Assembly: GCA_045540115.1 (NCBI GenBank)
Contig: JAZQGR010000027.1
Span: 1-20,667, forward strand
DNA: 20,667 bases
Origin: Colimorpha_A sp045540115
GTDB lineage: Bacteria > Bacillota > Clostridia > Oscillospirales > CAG-272
Direction: 5' to 3'
Part shown: positions 1-6,979 of the stretch, in pieces
Position numbering within the stretch: the stretch's first letter is position 1
Layout of the letters: each line of letters begins with the position of its first letter
Program-made: the position numbers and the translations under genes
The notes under the pieces: model-generated
The model's input: the letters and a program-made list of their open reading frames with translations, nothing else
Databases searched by the model: none
What the model was told of the DNA's origin: nothing

Positions 1-300
1 ACCAACCGAACGGAGCGCTCACATAGGGATAATTTGCCCGAAAAAGTGAATTTTTGCGGTCTAATGTGTTAAAAAGGCACGGTATGCGTCAGCATTACCG
101 TGCCTTTTCGTCTGTTATCCCACTAAAAATTCATCTTTTTCGGGTGCGCGCAGTTTTGTAATTTTAAAAATTGTTCTATTATCGAAGCCGCAAAACCGCA
201 GATATACTGACGTATTTCAATGCTTAAGGCAAAGATATAGGGCAATTTTTTATTCCAAAACCAATTTCTCCCTATGTGAACGCTCCGAATAGGTTGGTTC
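1..300. repeat. Nested inverted-repeat (MITE-like) element
   Basis: The outer arms at 1-29 (starts ACCAACC, ends CATAGGGA) and 270-299 (starts TCCCTATGTGA, ends GGTTGGT) are near-perfect inverted copies about 30 bp long. Inside, 37-55 (CCCGAAAAAGTGAATTTTT) pairs with 125-144 with one bulge, and that pair encloses a strong hairpin at 72-108. No open reading frame fills the element. It begins 8 bases after the argH stop, so part of it probably ends the argH transcript. It may be a small non-autonomous transposable element or a structured RNA. The window starts at its edge, so any target duplication cannot be tested. Confidence 0.5.
72..108. terminator. Strong hairpin, probable argH terminator
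   Basis: The arms AAAAGGCACGGTA (72-84) and TACCGTGCCTTTT (96-108) are exactly complementary over 13 bp. The loop has a further TGC/GCA pairing around GTCA. A-tracts and T-tracts on both sides make it a plausible intrinsic terminator in either direction. It lies about 200 bases downstream of argH on the minus strand. Confidence 0.6.
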
Positions 301-307
301 TTTTAGT

Positions 308-1678
308 TTAGCAAAAGCTTTTTACATATTCAATTTGCGTATCTATTGAGGCTTTACCCGTTCCACCTGCCGAAATACGCTTTTCAACACAGGTTTGAAG
401 GCTGATTTCAGTATACAGGTCATCGTCAAACAGTTGGCTGAACTCCTTGTACTTTTCCATAGGTACCGTATCAAGAACAAGGCCGTTTTCGATACAGAAG
501 CCGACAATCTTCCCTACGATTTTATAGGCACTGCGGAACGGCATTCCACGGCGCACAAGGTAATCGGCAAGGTCGGTAGCATTGATAAAGCCCTCTTGAG
601 CCGCCTTATACATATTTTCCTTTTTAACCGTCATGGTCGCAATCATAGGTGCGAAGATAGAAAGACACTTCTTAACCGTTTCGATGCTGTCGAAAATTGC
701 CTCCTTATCCTCCTGCATATCTTTATTATAGGCAAGCGGCAGACCCTTAAGCATTGTAAGTGTAGCCATTAAATTGCCGTAAACACGACCCGTCTTACCG
801 CGCACAAGTTCGGCCATATCCGAATTCTTTTTCTGCGGCATAATGCTTGAGCCCGTAGTATAGCTGTCATCAAGCTCGATAAACTTAAACTCCCAGCTTG
901 ACCAGAGTATAATCTCTTCAGAAAAGCGGGATAGGTGCATCATAATGGTTGAGTAGTCCGCCATAAGCTCAATGCAGAAATCTCTATCTGACACGCCGTC
1001 AATACTGTTAAGGGTTATACCGTCAAAGTCAAGCGCCTCGGCCACCATCTCACGATCTGTCTCAAAGGTAGTGCCTGCAAGCGCACAGCTACCCAGCGGT
1101 GAATAATTCATATGCTTCAGTGCATCATTAAGTCTTGTAATATCACGTGTAAACATCATAGCATATGCCAGAATCTGATGAGCAAAGGCTATGGGTTGCG
1201 CACGCTGCAAATGGGTATAGCCGGGCATAATGGTTGTTTTATGGAGTTCGGCCTGCTCGGCAATAGCGGCGATAAGCCCCTTTAAAAGCTCAATTATTTC
1301 GTTTGTTTCATCCCTTAAATATAGCCTTATATCAAGTGCCACCTGATCGTTACGGCTTCTTGCGGTATGCAGGCGCTTGCCCGTATCGCCGATACGCTTG
1401 GTAAGCTCTGCCTCAACAAACATATGTATATCTTCGCCACCCGCTGAAAAGTCAAGAGCACCCGAATCAATATCATCAAGAATTGCCCCAAGAGTAGCTA
1501 TAATAGTTTCAGCGTCTGACTCGCTTATTATATTTTTAGCCGCTAACATGGCGGCATGCGCCATCGAGCCCTTTATATCCTGCTTGTACATTTTACAATC
1601 GAAGTGGAGTGACGAGTTAAAATCGTCAGCCTGCTTATCCAGTTCCTTTGTAAATCTGCCTTCCCACATTTTTGACAT
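308..1678 (-). CDS. argH: Argininosuccinate lyase
   Basis: ArgH cleaves argininosuccinate to arginine and fumarate, the last step of arginine biosynthesis, as a cytosolic homotetramer. The 456-residue product is full length for the family. It starts MSKMWEGRF, has the substrate-binding HTARSRNDQV segment near residue 104, the THLQRAQP segment near 155, and the fumarase/aspartase-superfamily signature GSSIMPQKKNSD near 277, which contains the mobile catalytic serine loop. The ATG at 1676-1678 follows an AGAGG site at 1687-1691. It lies 49 bases downstream of the decayed ytqA-like gene on the same strand, so they may once have been co-transcribed. No argG is in the window. The frame is intact. 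Confidence 0.97.
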   Translation of the reverse strand: MSKMWEGRFTKELDKQADDFNSSLHFDCKMYKQDIKGSMAHAAMLAAKNIISESDAETIIATLGAILDDIDSGALDFSAGGEDIHMFVEAELTKRIGDTGKRLHTARSRNDQVALDIRLYLRDETNEIIELLKGLIAAIAEQAELHKTTIMPGYTHLQRAQPIAFAHQILAYAMMFTRDITRLNDALKHMNYSPLGSCALAGTTFETDREMVAEALDFDGITLNSIDGVSDRDFCIELMADYSTIMMHLSRFSEEIILWSSWEFKFIELDDSYTTGSSIMPQKKNSDMAELVRGKTGRVYGNLMATLTMLKGLPLAYNKDMQEDKEAIFDSIETVKKCLSIFAPMIATMTVKKENMYKAAQEGFINATDLADYLVRRGMPFRSAYKIVGKIVGFCIENGLVLDTVPMEKYKEFSQLFDDDLYTEISLQTCVEKRISAGGTGKASIDTQIEYVKSFC

Positions 1679-1727
1679 TCAAAAAACCTCTGTTAAACTA
1701 AACTTCTTTAATATTATATACTCTATA

Positions 1728-2264
1728 TTACAGATTTGCAAGTTTAATCGCTCTGCTAAGCGTATTTAATACACGTTTTTTATCCAAACTCCACTCGGGC
1801 GCTATCAAAAGACGCTCTGGCCCATCCCCTGTAAGACGGTGAATCACCACATTTCAGGTATTATCTTAAGACAGGCTATAACCGTATCAACATACTCTTC
1901 AATTTCCATAGTAGAAAACTTTCCGTCAAGATAGTCTGCCTCTAAATCGGTATCTTTTAGAACGTGTAAAAGCTGTAGCTTTATACCGTTTGTGCATGCA
2001 TCTAATGCGTACATAACGGATGAAAGCATATCGTTCCTTGTCTCACCTGGCAGGCCTAAAATAATATGGGTAATAATATGCACACCTATGCCCCGAAGTT
2101 TATTTACGGCATCGTTATAAACCTCGTTTTTATAACCACAGCGTATATACTCTACCGTTTCAGATTTTGAGGTCTGAAGCCCCAATTCTACCCAAACAGG
2201 CTCAATTTTATTTAGTCTGTCAAGTAACTCTATTCATCATCGGCTAAACAATCAGGTCTTGTGG
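1728..2264 (-). pseudogene. Radical SAM protein (YtqA/YhcC, TIGR01212-like), broken fragment
   Basis: The readable part from 2185 down contains GLQTSKSETVEYIRCGY, THIILGLPGETRNDM and GIKLQLLHVLKDTDL, which are typical of the C-terminal half of YtqA/YhcC radical SAM proteins. At least two frameshifts are visible. Near 2229 the upstream ATRPDCLADDE (about 2232-2264) sits in another frame from ELLDRLNKIEPVWVELGLQ. Near 1850 the frame ends at ILPEMW, while the expected tail VIHRLTGDGPERLLIAPEWS continues in a neighbouring frame to a TAA at 1728-1730. The N-terminal radical SAM half with the CxxxCxxC cluster motif is missing, because homology stops where the P-type ATPase scrap begins. The function in tRNA or metabolic chemistry is therefore lost here. 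Confidence 0.8.
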
Positions 2265-2372
2265 CTGATTTTAGCCGCATTTGGTCTATCAAATGTAATG
2301 GTGTCGGTCTTCGCCGATGTGGGCGTTTTGATAATAGCAATACTTAATTCAATAAGAACACTTAAAAAGTAA
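2256..2372 (+). pseudogene. C-terminal scrap of a heavy-metal P-type ATPase (CadA/ZntA-like)
   Basis: The plus-strand frame ending with the TAA at 2370-2372 reads AAFGLSNVMVSVFADVGVLI followed by AILNSIRTLKK. This is the last membrane segment and tail typical of soft-metal P1B ATPases, where FADVGV and LN(A/S)(M/I)R are conserved. About 600 upstream residues (metal-binding, phosphorylation and ATP domains) are absent. The fragment abuts the oppositely oriented ytqA-like fragment, so the junction near 2256-2264 is a deletion or rearrangement breakpoint. It is followed by a palindromic terminator. Only about 37 residues remain, so metal specificity cannot be judged. Confidence 0.65.
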
Positions 2373-2376
2373 ACTA

Positions 2377-2400
2377 AAAAGCACTCGTACGAGTGCTTTT
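2377..2400. terminator. Palindromic bidirectional terminator
   Basis: The block from AAAAGCACTCG to CGAGTGCTTTT is a perfect 24-base palindrome with A/T tails on both sides, so it can terminate in both directions. It ends the P-type ATPase remnant. Its distal T-run is where the IS3 element begins, and the convergent spoVAD remnant resumes just beyond the IS3 right end. It was probably the shared terminator of those two convergent genes. Confidence 0.75.
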
Positions 2401-2437
2401 GAACAAGTCCAGTAAAAACGGACAATAGAAAAAATCC

Positions 2438-2476
2438 CCCTCCTATGGTAGAATTTAAACAATTACCATAGGAGGG
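2438..2476 (+). promoter_or_regulatory. Hairpin sequestering the transposase ribosome site
   Basis: CCCTCCTATGGTA (2438-2450) is exactly complementary to TACCATAGGAGGG (2464-2476), with a 13-base loop. The downstream arm contains AGGAGG (2470-2475), the ribosome site 7 bases before the ATG at 2483. A transcript entering from outside the element would fold and hide the site. A transcript starting inside the loop or downstream arm would not. Confidence 0.65.
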
Positions 2477-2482
2477 TATTTT

Positions 2483-2987
2483 ATGTCACGAATATATCAA
2501 CACACATTAGAATTGTTGCCGCAAATCAAAGAAATGTTAGCAAAAGGTAAAACACATAAAGAGATTGAAAATGCATTGGGTTTAATTGGTAACCGTCCCA
2601 TTCACAATCTACTTAAAAGAGAACGCAGGAAAGAAAAAAGAGGTGTAACCAAATCAAGAGGTCGAAAACCTGCAAAAACATTTAGTGAAATGTGTCGGTT
2701 CTTTGGTGTATCGCAAAGTGGATATTACGGATATTTATCACGAATGTATATACCTGCAGGGGATTTACCGTTAGCGGAGAAAACACAAGAATGTCAAAAC
2801 GAGTGCGGTAAAACCTACGGATACCGCAGAGTACATATATGGCTTGAAAGAAACGGTATTTATCTTAATCCTAAGACAGTACTAAGAGTTATGCAGAAAT
2901 ATGGGTTGTTATCGGTAATCCGAAGAAACAAATACCGCAACTATGGAGATTATCTGCACAAGTATCCTAACCTGTTAAACAGAGATT
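2483..2987 (+). pseudogene. IS3-family transposase, N-terminal part
   Basis: The product starts MSRIYQHTLELLPQIKEMLA, the OrfA-type helix-turn-helix of clostridial IS3 elements. It passes through RGRKPAKT directly into SEMCRFFGVSQSGYYGYLSR and YGYRRVHIWLE, which belong to OrfB. Usual copies have a leucine-zipper stretch and a programmed frameshift between these, so an internal deletion near 2680 seems to have fused OrfA and OrfB in frame. Homology ends at YPNLLNRD; the following residues up to a stop at 3059-3061 come from the inserted element. The catalytic DDE core lies in the detached part at 13824-14266. The ATG has an AGGAGG site in a hairpin. Confidence 0.85.
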
Positions 2988-3014
2988 CGTATTCCTTAAT
3001 TAAAGACATACGAA
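2986..3014. repeat. Left end / attachment half-site of the 10.8 kb element
   Basis: After a TT dinucleotide (2986-2987) and 7 bases comes CTTAATTAAAGACA (2995-3008). The right end has the inverted copy TGTCTTTAATCAAG at 13801-13814, also separated by exactly 7 bases from a TT (13822-13823). The 14-mers match at 13 positions. The left end also has its own dyad, TTCGTAT (2986-2992) with ATACGAA (3008-3014), centred on TTAATTAA, as expected of a recombinase-binding half-site. Confidence 0.75.
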
Positions 3015-3038
3015 ACACTGCATTGTTTTTATATTCAG

Positions 3039-3413
3039 TTAAAATTCGATTTTGCCTATGAAGCAGTAGAAGATTTCAACCTCTTGGTCTTTGAAGCCGT
3101 CGGGGCTTGTAACACCTTGATGGATAACGATCTTCTCAATCAGCTCGTGAAGCAGTGGGGCGGACAACTCCGAGATTACTGTGTATTTCTAGATCAGAGC
3201 AATCCACCGTTCCGCGTTACGCTGTGTTTCCACGCTTTGGGCAAGTCTTGCATTTAAGGCAGTGATCTTTTCATCCAGATCTCTTTGCTCGTCTTGATAG
3301 CGTTCCCAAAGCATATCGTAATTACGGCTCATATCTCCCTCATCGTCCTTGCAATCTACAAAATGGAGCTTGTCTTCTCCAATATTCAAAATTTTTATTC
3401 TTTTTCTACCCAT
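3039..3413 (-). pseudogene. Large serine recombinase, C-terminal remnant
   Basis: From about residue 28 the frame reads SRNYDMLWERYQDEQRDLDE, ALNARLAQSVETQRNAERWI, then an in-frame TAG at 3189-3191, then KYTVISELSAPLLHELIEKI and VIHQGV, ending at the TAA at 3039-3041. This is the coiled-coil and C-terminal arm seen in TnpX/TndX-type large serine recombinases, where ERWI.LI.KY and LN.LI.KIVVHE are typical. The catalytic resolvase domain and zinc ribbon are absent, and the first ~27 residues (starting MGRKRIKIL) do not look like recombinase, so a large internal deletion is likely. Its position at the very left edge, reading outward, is usual for the recombinase of such elements. Confidence 0.75.
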
Positions 3414-3416
3414 CCA

Positions 3417-3722
3417 TTATCCCCCTTGTTTGTTGATCTCGTTCATCTTGGCTCTTGCCAAAACTTTATGTTCCTCGGTGTACGGCTCGGTGATGCGTTA
3501 GGCAAACCTTTTCTTGTCGATCTCAAAGGAAAGGTATACAAGCTCGTCATCGTCGGTCAGCAGGCAGAGGTCGGGAAACTTCTCGGCAAAGGCAAGCAGC
3601 CGTTTCTTCAATGCGGTATTATGCGTCCGTATCACTACGGGCGCGGATGGTTCATCAAAATAGGTCTCTGTTGTCTTTTGGCTTTTGGTTTTGTTGATTA
3701 TCGTTTTTTCTCCTAATTTCAT
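3417..3722 (-). pseudogene. Small accessory protein of clostridial conjugative/mobilizable elements, nonsense-interrupted
   Basis: The frame reads TTETYFDEPSAPVVIRTHNT, ALKKRLLAFAEKFPDLCLLT, DDDELVYLSFEIDKKRF, then a TAA at 3498-3500, then RITEPYTEEHKVLARAKMNE in the same frame to a stop at 3417-3419. Intact relatives in Firmicutes mobile elements, as I recall them, run straight through this point (FEIDKKRFSIRLTEPYSEE), so the TAA looks like a nonsense mutation of a single codon. The function of the family is not known to me. It precedes the recombinase remnant by 3 bases, as in an operon. The upstream AGGAG sits inside the first codons, so the original start may also have been lost. Confidence 0.6.
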
Positions 3723-3816
3723 AAAGTTTTTGAAGTAAGGCGTTTTTCACTCAAAAAAGCTCGGTCAAGAGCGTAAGAAAATGCGAGTTTTCCAAAAGAA
3801 AACGTCTTTTTGATGT

Positions 3817-3879
3817 GGGATACGATTTTGGCTGTCAGAAACGGAAATTTTCGTTTTTCCTCGGTCAAGACCGTATCCC
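3817..3879. other. Imperfect long hairpin downstream of the operon
   Basis: GGGATACG (3817-3824) pairs with CGTATCCC (3872-3879). Pairing continues with G-U pairs through ATTTTGGCTG against CTCGGTCAAGAC, and an inner AAACG/CGTTT closes the loop. The motif TCGGTCAAGA recurs at 3761-3770, exactly 100 bases from the copy at 3861-3870. It could end or stabilise the minus-strand operon transcript, but there is no clear U-tract. The rest of 3723-3884 has no gene I can support. Confidence 0.35.
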
Positions 3880-3884
3880 CATTT

Positions 3885-4040
3885 TTACCTATCCCCGCGG
3901 TCATCGCGGGACTTCTTTTTGCCTCTTGCTTGCAGACGGGCAAGGCGGCGTTCCTCGCGTTCATGTTGCCGCGCCTCTCGCTCGGTTATGATATATTATT
4001 TGCCGTCCTCCGACCAATGTCCGTATTCCTTGTATTCCAT
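3885..4040 (-). pseudogene. Small charged protein, nonsense-interrupted
   Basis: An ATG at 4038-4040 lies one base after the stop of the GH115-like gene and 8 bases after AAGGAG, so a start here is well supported. The frame reads MEYKEYGHWSEDGK, then a TAA at 3996-3998, then YIITEREARQHEREERRLAR and LQARGKKKSRDDRGDR to a stop at 3885-3887. The second part is very rich in Arg, Glu and Lys. I do not recognise the family. It is either a 51-codon gene with a nonsense mutation, or a 14-codon peptide followed by unrelated sequence. It may belong to the mobile-element backbone rather than to the sugar operon. Confidence 0.4.
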
Positions 4041-4041
4041 A

Positions 4042-6039
4042 TCAGCTCTCCTTGTTTTCGGTAAATTGAAGTGATGACATCTCCGCTATCCTTTCCGGAA
4101 TATCCAATCGCTTGTCGCAATCGTACCAGCCCTGCCATTTTCCGCAGTTAAACTCCTTGCGAAGATCCAAGATCTCTTGCAGATAAGCGGCTCCTCGTCT
4201 TTGATTTTCCATAACATCATTTCCTTTTTTGATTTCACAGCAGCACACTGCCCAAAGGCAAAGACGGAGCATAAGATCGGTCTTGTGGCGTATAGCAAGA
4301 CGGTAGTTCGCAAGAGCGTTTGCGGGTATCTTCTTTTCGGTTTTATCAATGTCGGGGAGCAAAGCAGCAAAATCCGTTACACATTGCCTAAATATACCGT
4401 AAACATGTTGGAAGTTTTCTTCGTTTTCGGTATACACCCTCCATGTACCGATAATACGTCTAAAAAAGCCAATCATTCCGCAACCCATACGCACAATAGC
4501 ACCGTCGGTCAAAGGATAATAAGCAAAGGGGAGATCGGGAATGCTGTAATAGTGGAAATCAGTGAGGTCAACGATCTGTCTGCCTATCCTGTCGCCTATG
4601 TCTCCAATCGCATCGAAATAGCGTTTTTCAAGCTCTGCCACCTCCGCTCCCGCTTCGCCGTACAAGGTAGGATAAACTGTGGCATAATAAGCATCAAGAT
4701 CAAAATTTGCGGGGGACGTGGACAGTATTGCCGCGTTCAGACGAATGGACGAGCACATCTCTCGGATATTCGCAACATTGAGAACAGAAAAATAGAGCGA
4801 GCTGTATTTTTCGGCATCACGGTAGCAATAAACCATTTTGCGCGGATCTGTGCCGTCGCAGTAGTGAGGTCCCTCTACAAAGAAGCCCGCGTGATAATAG
4901 ATGCCGTATTTTGCATCACTTCTGCGGGTCACGCCGTAAAAGTCCCCACCGAAGAGTTGTGTATCACCGATATCGCTGAGAACCGTAATAGTGTTTTCAG
5001 GCATTTTAAGGAAGCCCTTGTCGTAAAGTTCCGCCCCCTCAAGCCACAGCGTGGAGGTGGACAGAAAACCGGTATGTCCTACGGTCTCGGCAATGATGTT
5101 GTGCTGTTTGGAGATAGCTGAGGAAATAATCGCGCCACGCTTTTCGGCAGAAGCGTCCACGTTTTCGTCAGTACGCCAAACAGCCGTATCGCCCTTGCCG
5201 CGAAGTCCTAATTGCCAGATCACCTGCGGTTCGTATTTTGCCCATTTTTTGATGTAGGTACGCCATATCTCCTCCATCTCCTTAGGATTTTCCACATAAG
5301 ACACGGATTTATCGGGATAGTGCTCTGTCATATAGTTTTCAGCAACAAAGTAAGCAACGCCAACAGGCTCTTGATGGTGCTGAGAGACGTAAAGACCGCG
5401 CTTTACCGCCTGCGCTACAATTGCTTCCTCGGCAGGATTGAGAATGTCGATAAAAGAGCAAGGAATGATCACATTCATTTCACATCGCAGAGCACTTTCA
5501 AAAATCATGTCCATCATATCCACGGAAATGACTTCCTTGAAAAAATCACTGTTATATGTTATCTTTCGTTTTGAGCCGCTTGCTGCAAATCCTGACAAAA
5601 AATCCTCGTCGTTAATAAACCATCCGCGAAAGCGAGTAGTTTTTTCCTTGGAAGCAATATGGATATTGTTAAGCTTTATGTATTCCTTTTCTTCAGGGAA
5701 AATATCGGTAAATTGATACATGGGATCGATACCAAGGCACTGTGTAGCAAAGTGATAAATACCGTACACCGTGCCGAGCGCATCGCTTCCCGTGATTCGA
5801 ACGCCGTCATCATTCACCTCTATTGAGTAGCCCTCAATATGATTTGGCGCGGATACGGGATCGGTTGTAATGGTAATGGCGTTATTCTGTTCTTTTGTGA
5901 CGAACTCAAATCCCTCTGTTCTTCCCGAAAGAGAAAGTAAATTTTTACGCAGATCAGCAGCGGCAAGCTTTACGCAAGCCTCCGCATTCGGTGACAAAAT
6001 AATTTTTGAAGTGTGATTCTTTGAAAATAACGCAAACAT
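4042..6039 (-). CDS. GH115-like alpha-glucuronidase-type glycosidase (copy 2)
   Basis: GH115 enzymes remove glucuronate or 4-O-methylglucuronate side groups from xylan. This 665-residue product has the GH115-like layout: an N-terminal domain ending GTVYGIYHFATQCLGIDPMY (about 90-108), then RFRGWFINDEDFL (136-148) opening the catalytic barrel, later VIWQLGLRGKGD and TVLSDIGDTQLFGGDFYG. There is no signal peptide, so it probably acts in the cytosol on imported oligosaccharides. It is shorter than many GH115 enzymes (often 800 or more), apparently lacking the C-terminal beta domain. It is a paralogue of 10421-12382 in the same operon, with many identical blocks (for example SQHH.EP.GV.YF). AGGAGG lies 7 bases before the ATG. 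It is the last intact operon gene. The substrate is inferred from context. Confidence 0.7.
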   Translation of the reverse strand: MFALFSKNHTSKIILSPNAEACVKLAAADLRKNLLSLSGRTEGFEFVTKEQNNAITITTDPVSAPNHIEGYSIEVNDDGVRITGSDALGTVYGIYHFATQCLGIDPMYQFTDIFPEEKEYIKLNNIHIASKEKTTRFRGWFINDEDFLSGFAASGSKRKITYNSDFFKEVISVDMMDMIFESALRCEMNVIIPCSFIDILNPAEEAIVAQAVKRGLYVSQHHQEPVGVAYFVAENYMTEHYPDKSVSYVENPKEMEEIWRTYIKKWAKYEPQVIWQLGLRGKGDTAVWRTDENVDASAEKRGAIISSAISKQHNIIAETVGHTGFLSTSTLWLEGAELYDKGFLKMPENTITVLSDIGDTQLFGGDFYGVTRRSDAKYGIYYHAGFFVEGPHYCDGTDPRKMVYCYRDAEKYSSLYFSVLNVANIREMCSSIRLNAAILSTSPANFDLDAYYATVYPTLYGEAGAEVAELEKRYFDAIGDIGDRIGRQIVDLTDFHYYSIPDLPFAYYPLTDGAIVRMGCGMIGFFRRIIGTWRVYTENEENFQHVYGIFRQCVTDFAALLPDIDKTEKKIPANALANYRLAIRHKTDLMLRLCLWAVCCCEIKKGNDVMENQRRGAAYLQEILDLRKEFNCGKWQGWYDCDKRLDIPERIAEMSSLQFTENKES

Positions 6040-6052
6040 TGTCTAACCTCCT

Positions 6053-6967
6053 TCACAGTGCCGTCTGCGTATCGTTCGGGTCGCCGTTTCTTGCAAGATC
6101 GTATTCCTTCGACCAATCAAGATCGCGGTATTCCTCACCGCGTGGGTCGTTCTTGATCCAATCGAGAAGCATATCCAGCATCTCCTCAGACCAAGTATTT
6201 CTGTCGATCTGCGCCGTGGTGAACTTTCCTTGACATATCATCTCAAAGCCGAAATCGTCCTTGACGTGTGTCTTTGCCGCGCCCTCAACCACGTCGGGAA
6301 CGAGATGCGCGGGGATAAACAGAACTCCTCCCCCCGCACCGAATACAACGTCACCGGGGAGACAAACTGCCCCGCCGAAATTCGTGATGTCGTTCCAATC
6401 CTTCATAACAAACTCACGGATAGGAGTTGGATCGATTCCTCTGTAATATACCTGAACATCGGGAACTTTTTTCATTTGCTCAACGTCACGGATACCGCCC
6501 CATATGACCGCTCCGCCCGTCTTTGTTCTGTTATGCAGCGCGGTAGTAAGGTTGCCGCCGAGGAACGTGCCTTTATAAATTTTATCGTACATATCGCAGA
6601 CTACAACGTCACGCTCGACAAGAGAGTCTATGACCCATTGGTTATAGTTACCCTTAAGTCCGTCCTCCGCGCCACGATTGAACTGGACCTCGTGCAGATC
6701 GGGTCGGGTGGGGGCGTAGGTACAGGTCACGGCACGTCCTACAAGCTTTCTGCCGTCATTGTGAAGCGTGTGCATAGGGGCAACTCCTCCACCCACGAAC
6801 TGATGCTCATAGCCGAGGACAAAAATGGGCTTCCATACCTCCTCCAATGTCATTCCGTAAAGCGCATCAAGATATTTATCGGGAACTTTCGGACGTCCAT
6901 CGGGAAAACGCTCCCCTTTCCACAAGGGTGTCAGCGCGATTATTTTTTCTCTGTCATTGAAATTCAT
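6053..6967 (-). CDS. RraA-family protein (possible 2-keto acid aldolase)
   Basis: The RraA fold includes Mg-dependent pyruvate aldolases (HMG/CHA aldolase) and the RNase E regulator RraA. The family motifs are seen as GTFLGGNLTTAL (about 134-145), GGAVIWGGIRDVEQ (151-164, with the R-D pair that binds substrate and metal in aldolase members) and PGDVVFGAGGGVLFIPAHLV (204-223). At 304 residues it is longer than the usual 210-230, with extra N- and C-terminal parts. AGGAG lies 7 bases before the ATG, 12 bases after the broken GH39 gene and 13 before the last glycosidase gene. In this operon a role in cleaving a sugar-acid intermediate such as 2-keto-3-deoxygluconate fits, but that is inference. 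An RNase regulator role seems unlikely here. Confidence 0.75.
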   Translation of the reverse strand: MNFNDREKIIALTPLWKGERFPDGRPKVPDKYLDALYGMTLEEVWKPIFVLGYEHQFVGGGVAPMHTLHNDGRKLVGRAVTCTYAPTRPDLHEVQFNRGAEDGLKGNYNQWVIDSLVERDVVVCDMYDKIYKGTFLGGNLTTALHNRTKTGGAVIWGGIRDVEQMKKVPDVQVYYRGIDPTPIREFVMKDWNDITNFGGAVCLPGDVVFGAGGGVLFIPAHLVPDVVEGAAKTHVKDDFGFEMICQGKFTTAQIDRNTWSEEMLDMLLDWIKNDPRGEEYRDLDWSKEYDLARNGDPNDTQTAL

Positions 6968-6979
6968 TATATTTCTCCT

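Larger units (their letters stand above)
2400..2987 (+). mobile_element. IS3-family element, left part (invaded)
   Basis: The element starts with TGAACAAGTCCAG, which has the TG end expected for IS3. It ends at AGAGATT (2981-2987), where the transposase homology stops abruptly. The rest of the same element is at 13822-14266 and 14724-14834. The right end finishes CAGTTCA at 14834, is an imperfect inverted match to the left end, and is followed by T residues that match a possible TTT target duplication at 2397-2399. The three pieces total about 1.14 kb. Confidence 0.75.

Noticed and set aside
3719..3964. Minus-strand open frame of 81 codons
   Set aside because: The start has no ribosome site, it overlaps the better-supported frame at 3885-4040 and includes the hairpin region; no family is recognisable.
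3189..3998. Stop-codon reassignment or read-through to explain the three in-frame stops
   Set aside because: Both TAA and TAG are involved, nearby intact genes end normally with TAA or TGA, and ordinary frameshifts also occur in the element, so decay is simpler.
4177..5121. Long plus-strand open frame (314 codons) opposite the GH115-like gene
   Set aside because: It lacks recognisable motifs and a good ribosome site, and lies entirely antisense to a well-supported gene.
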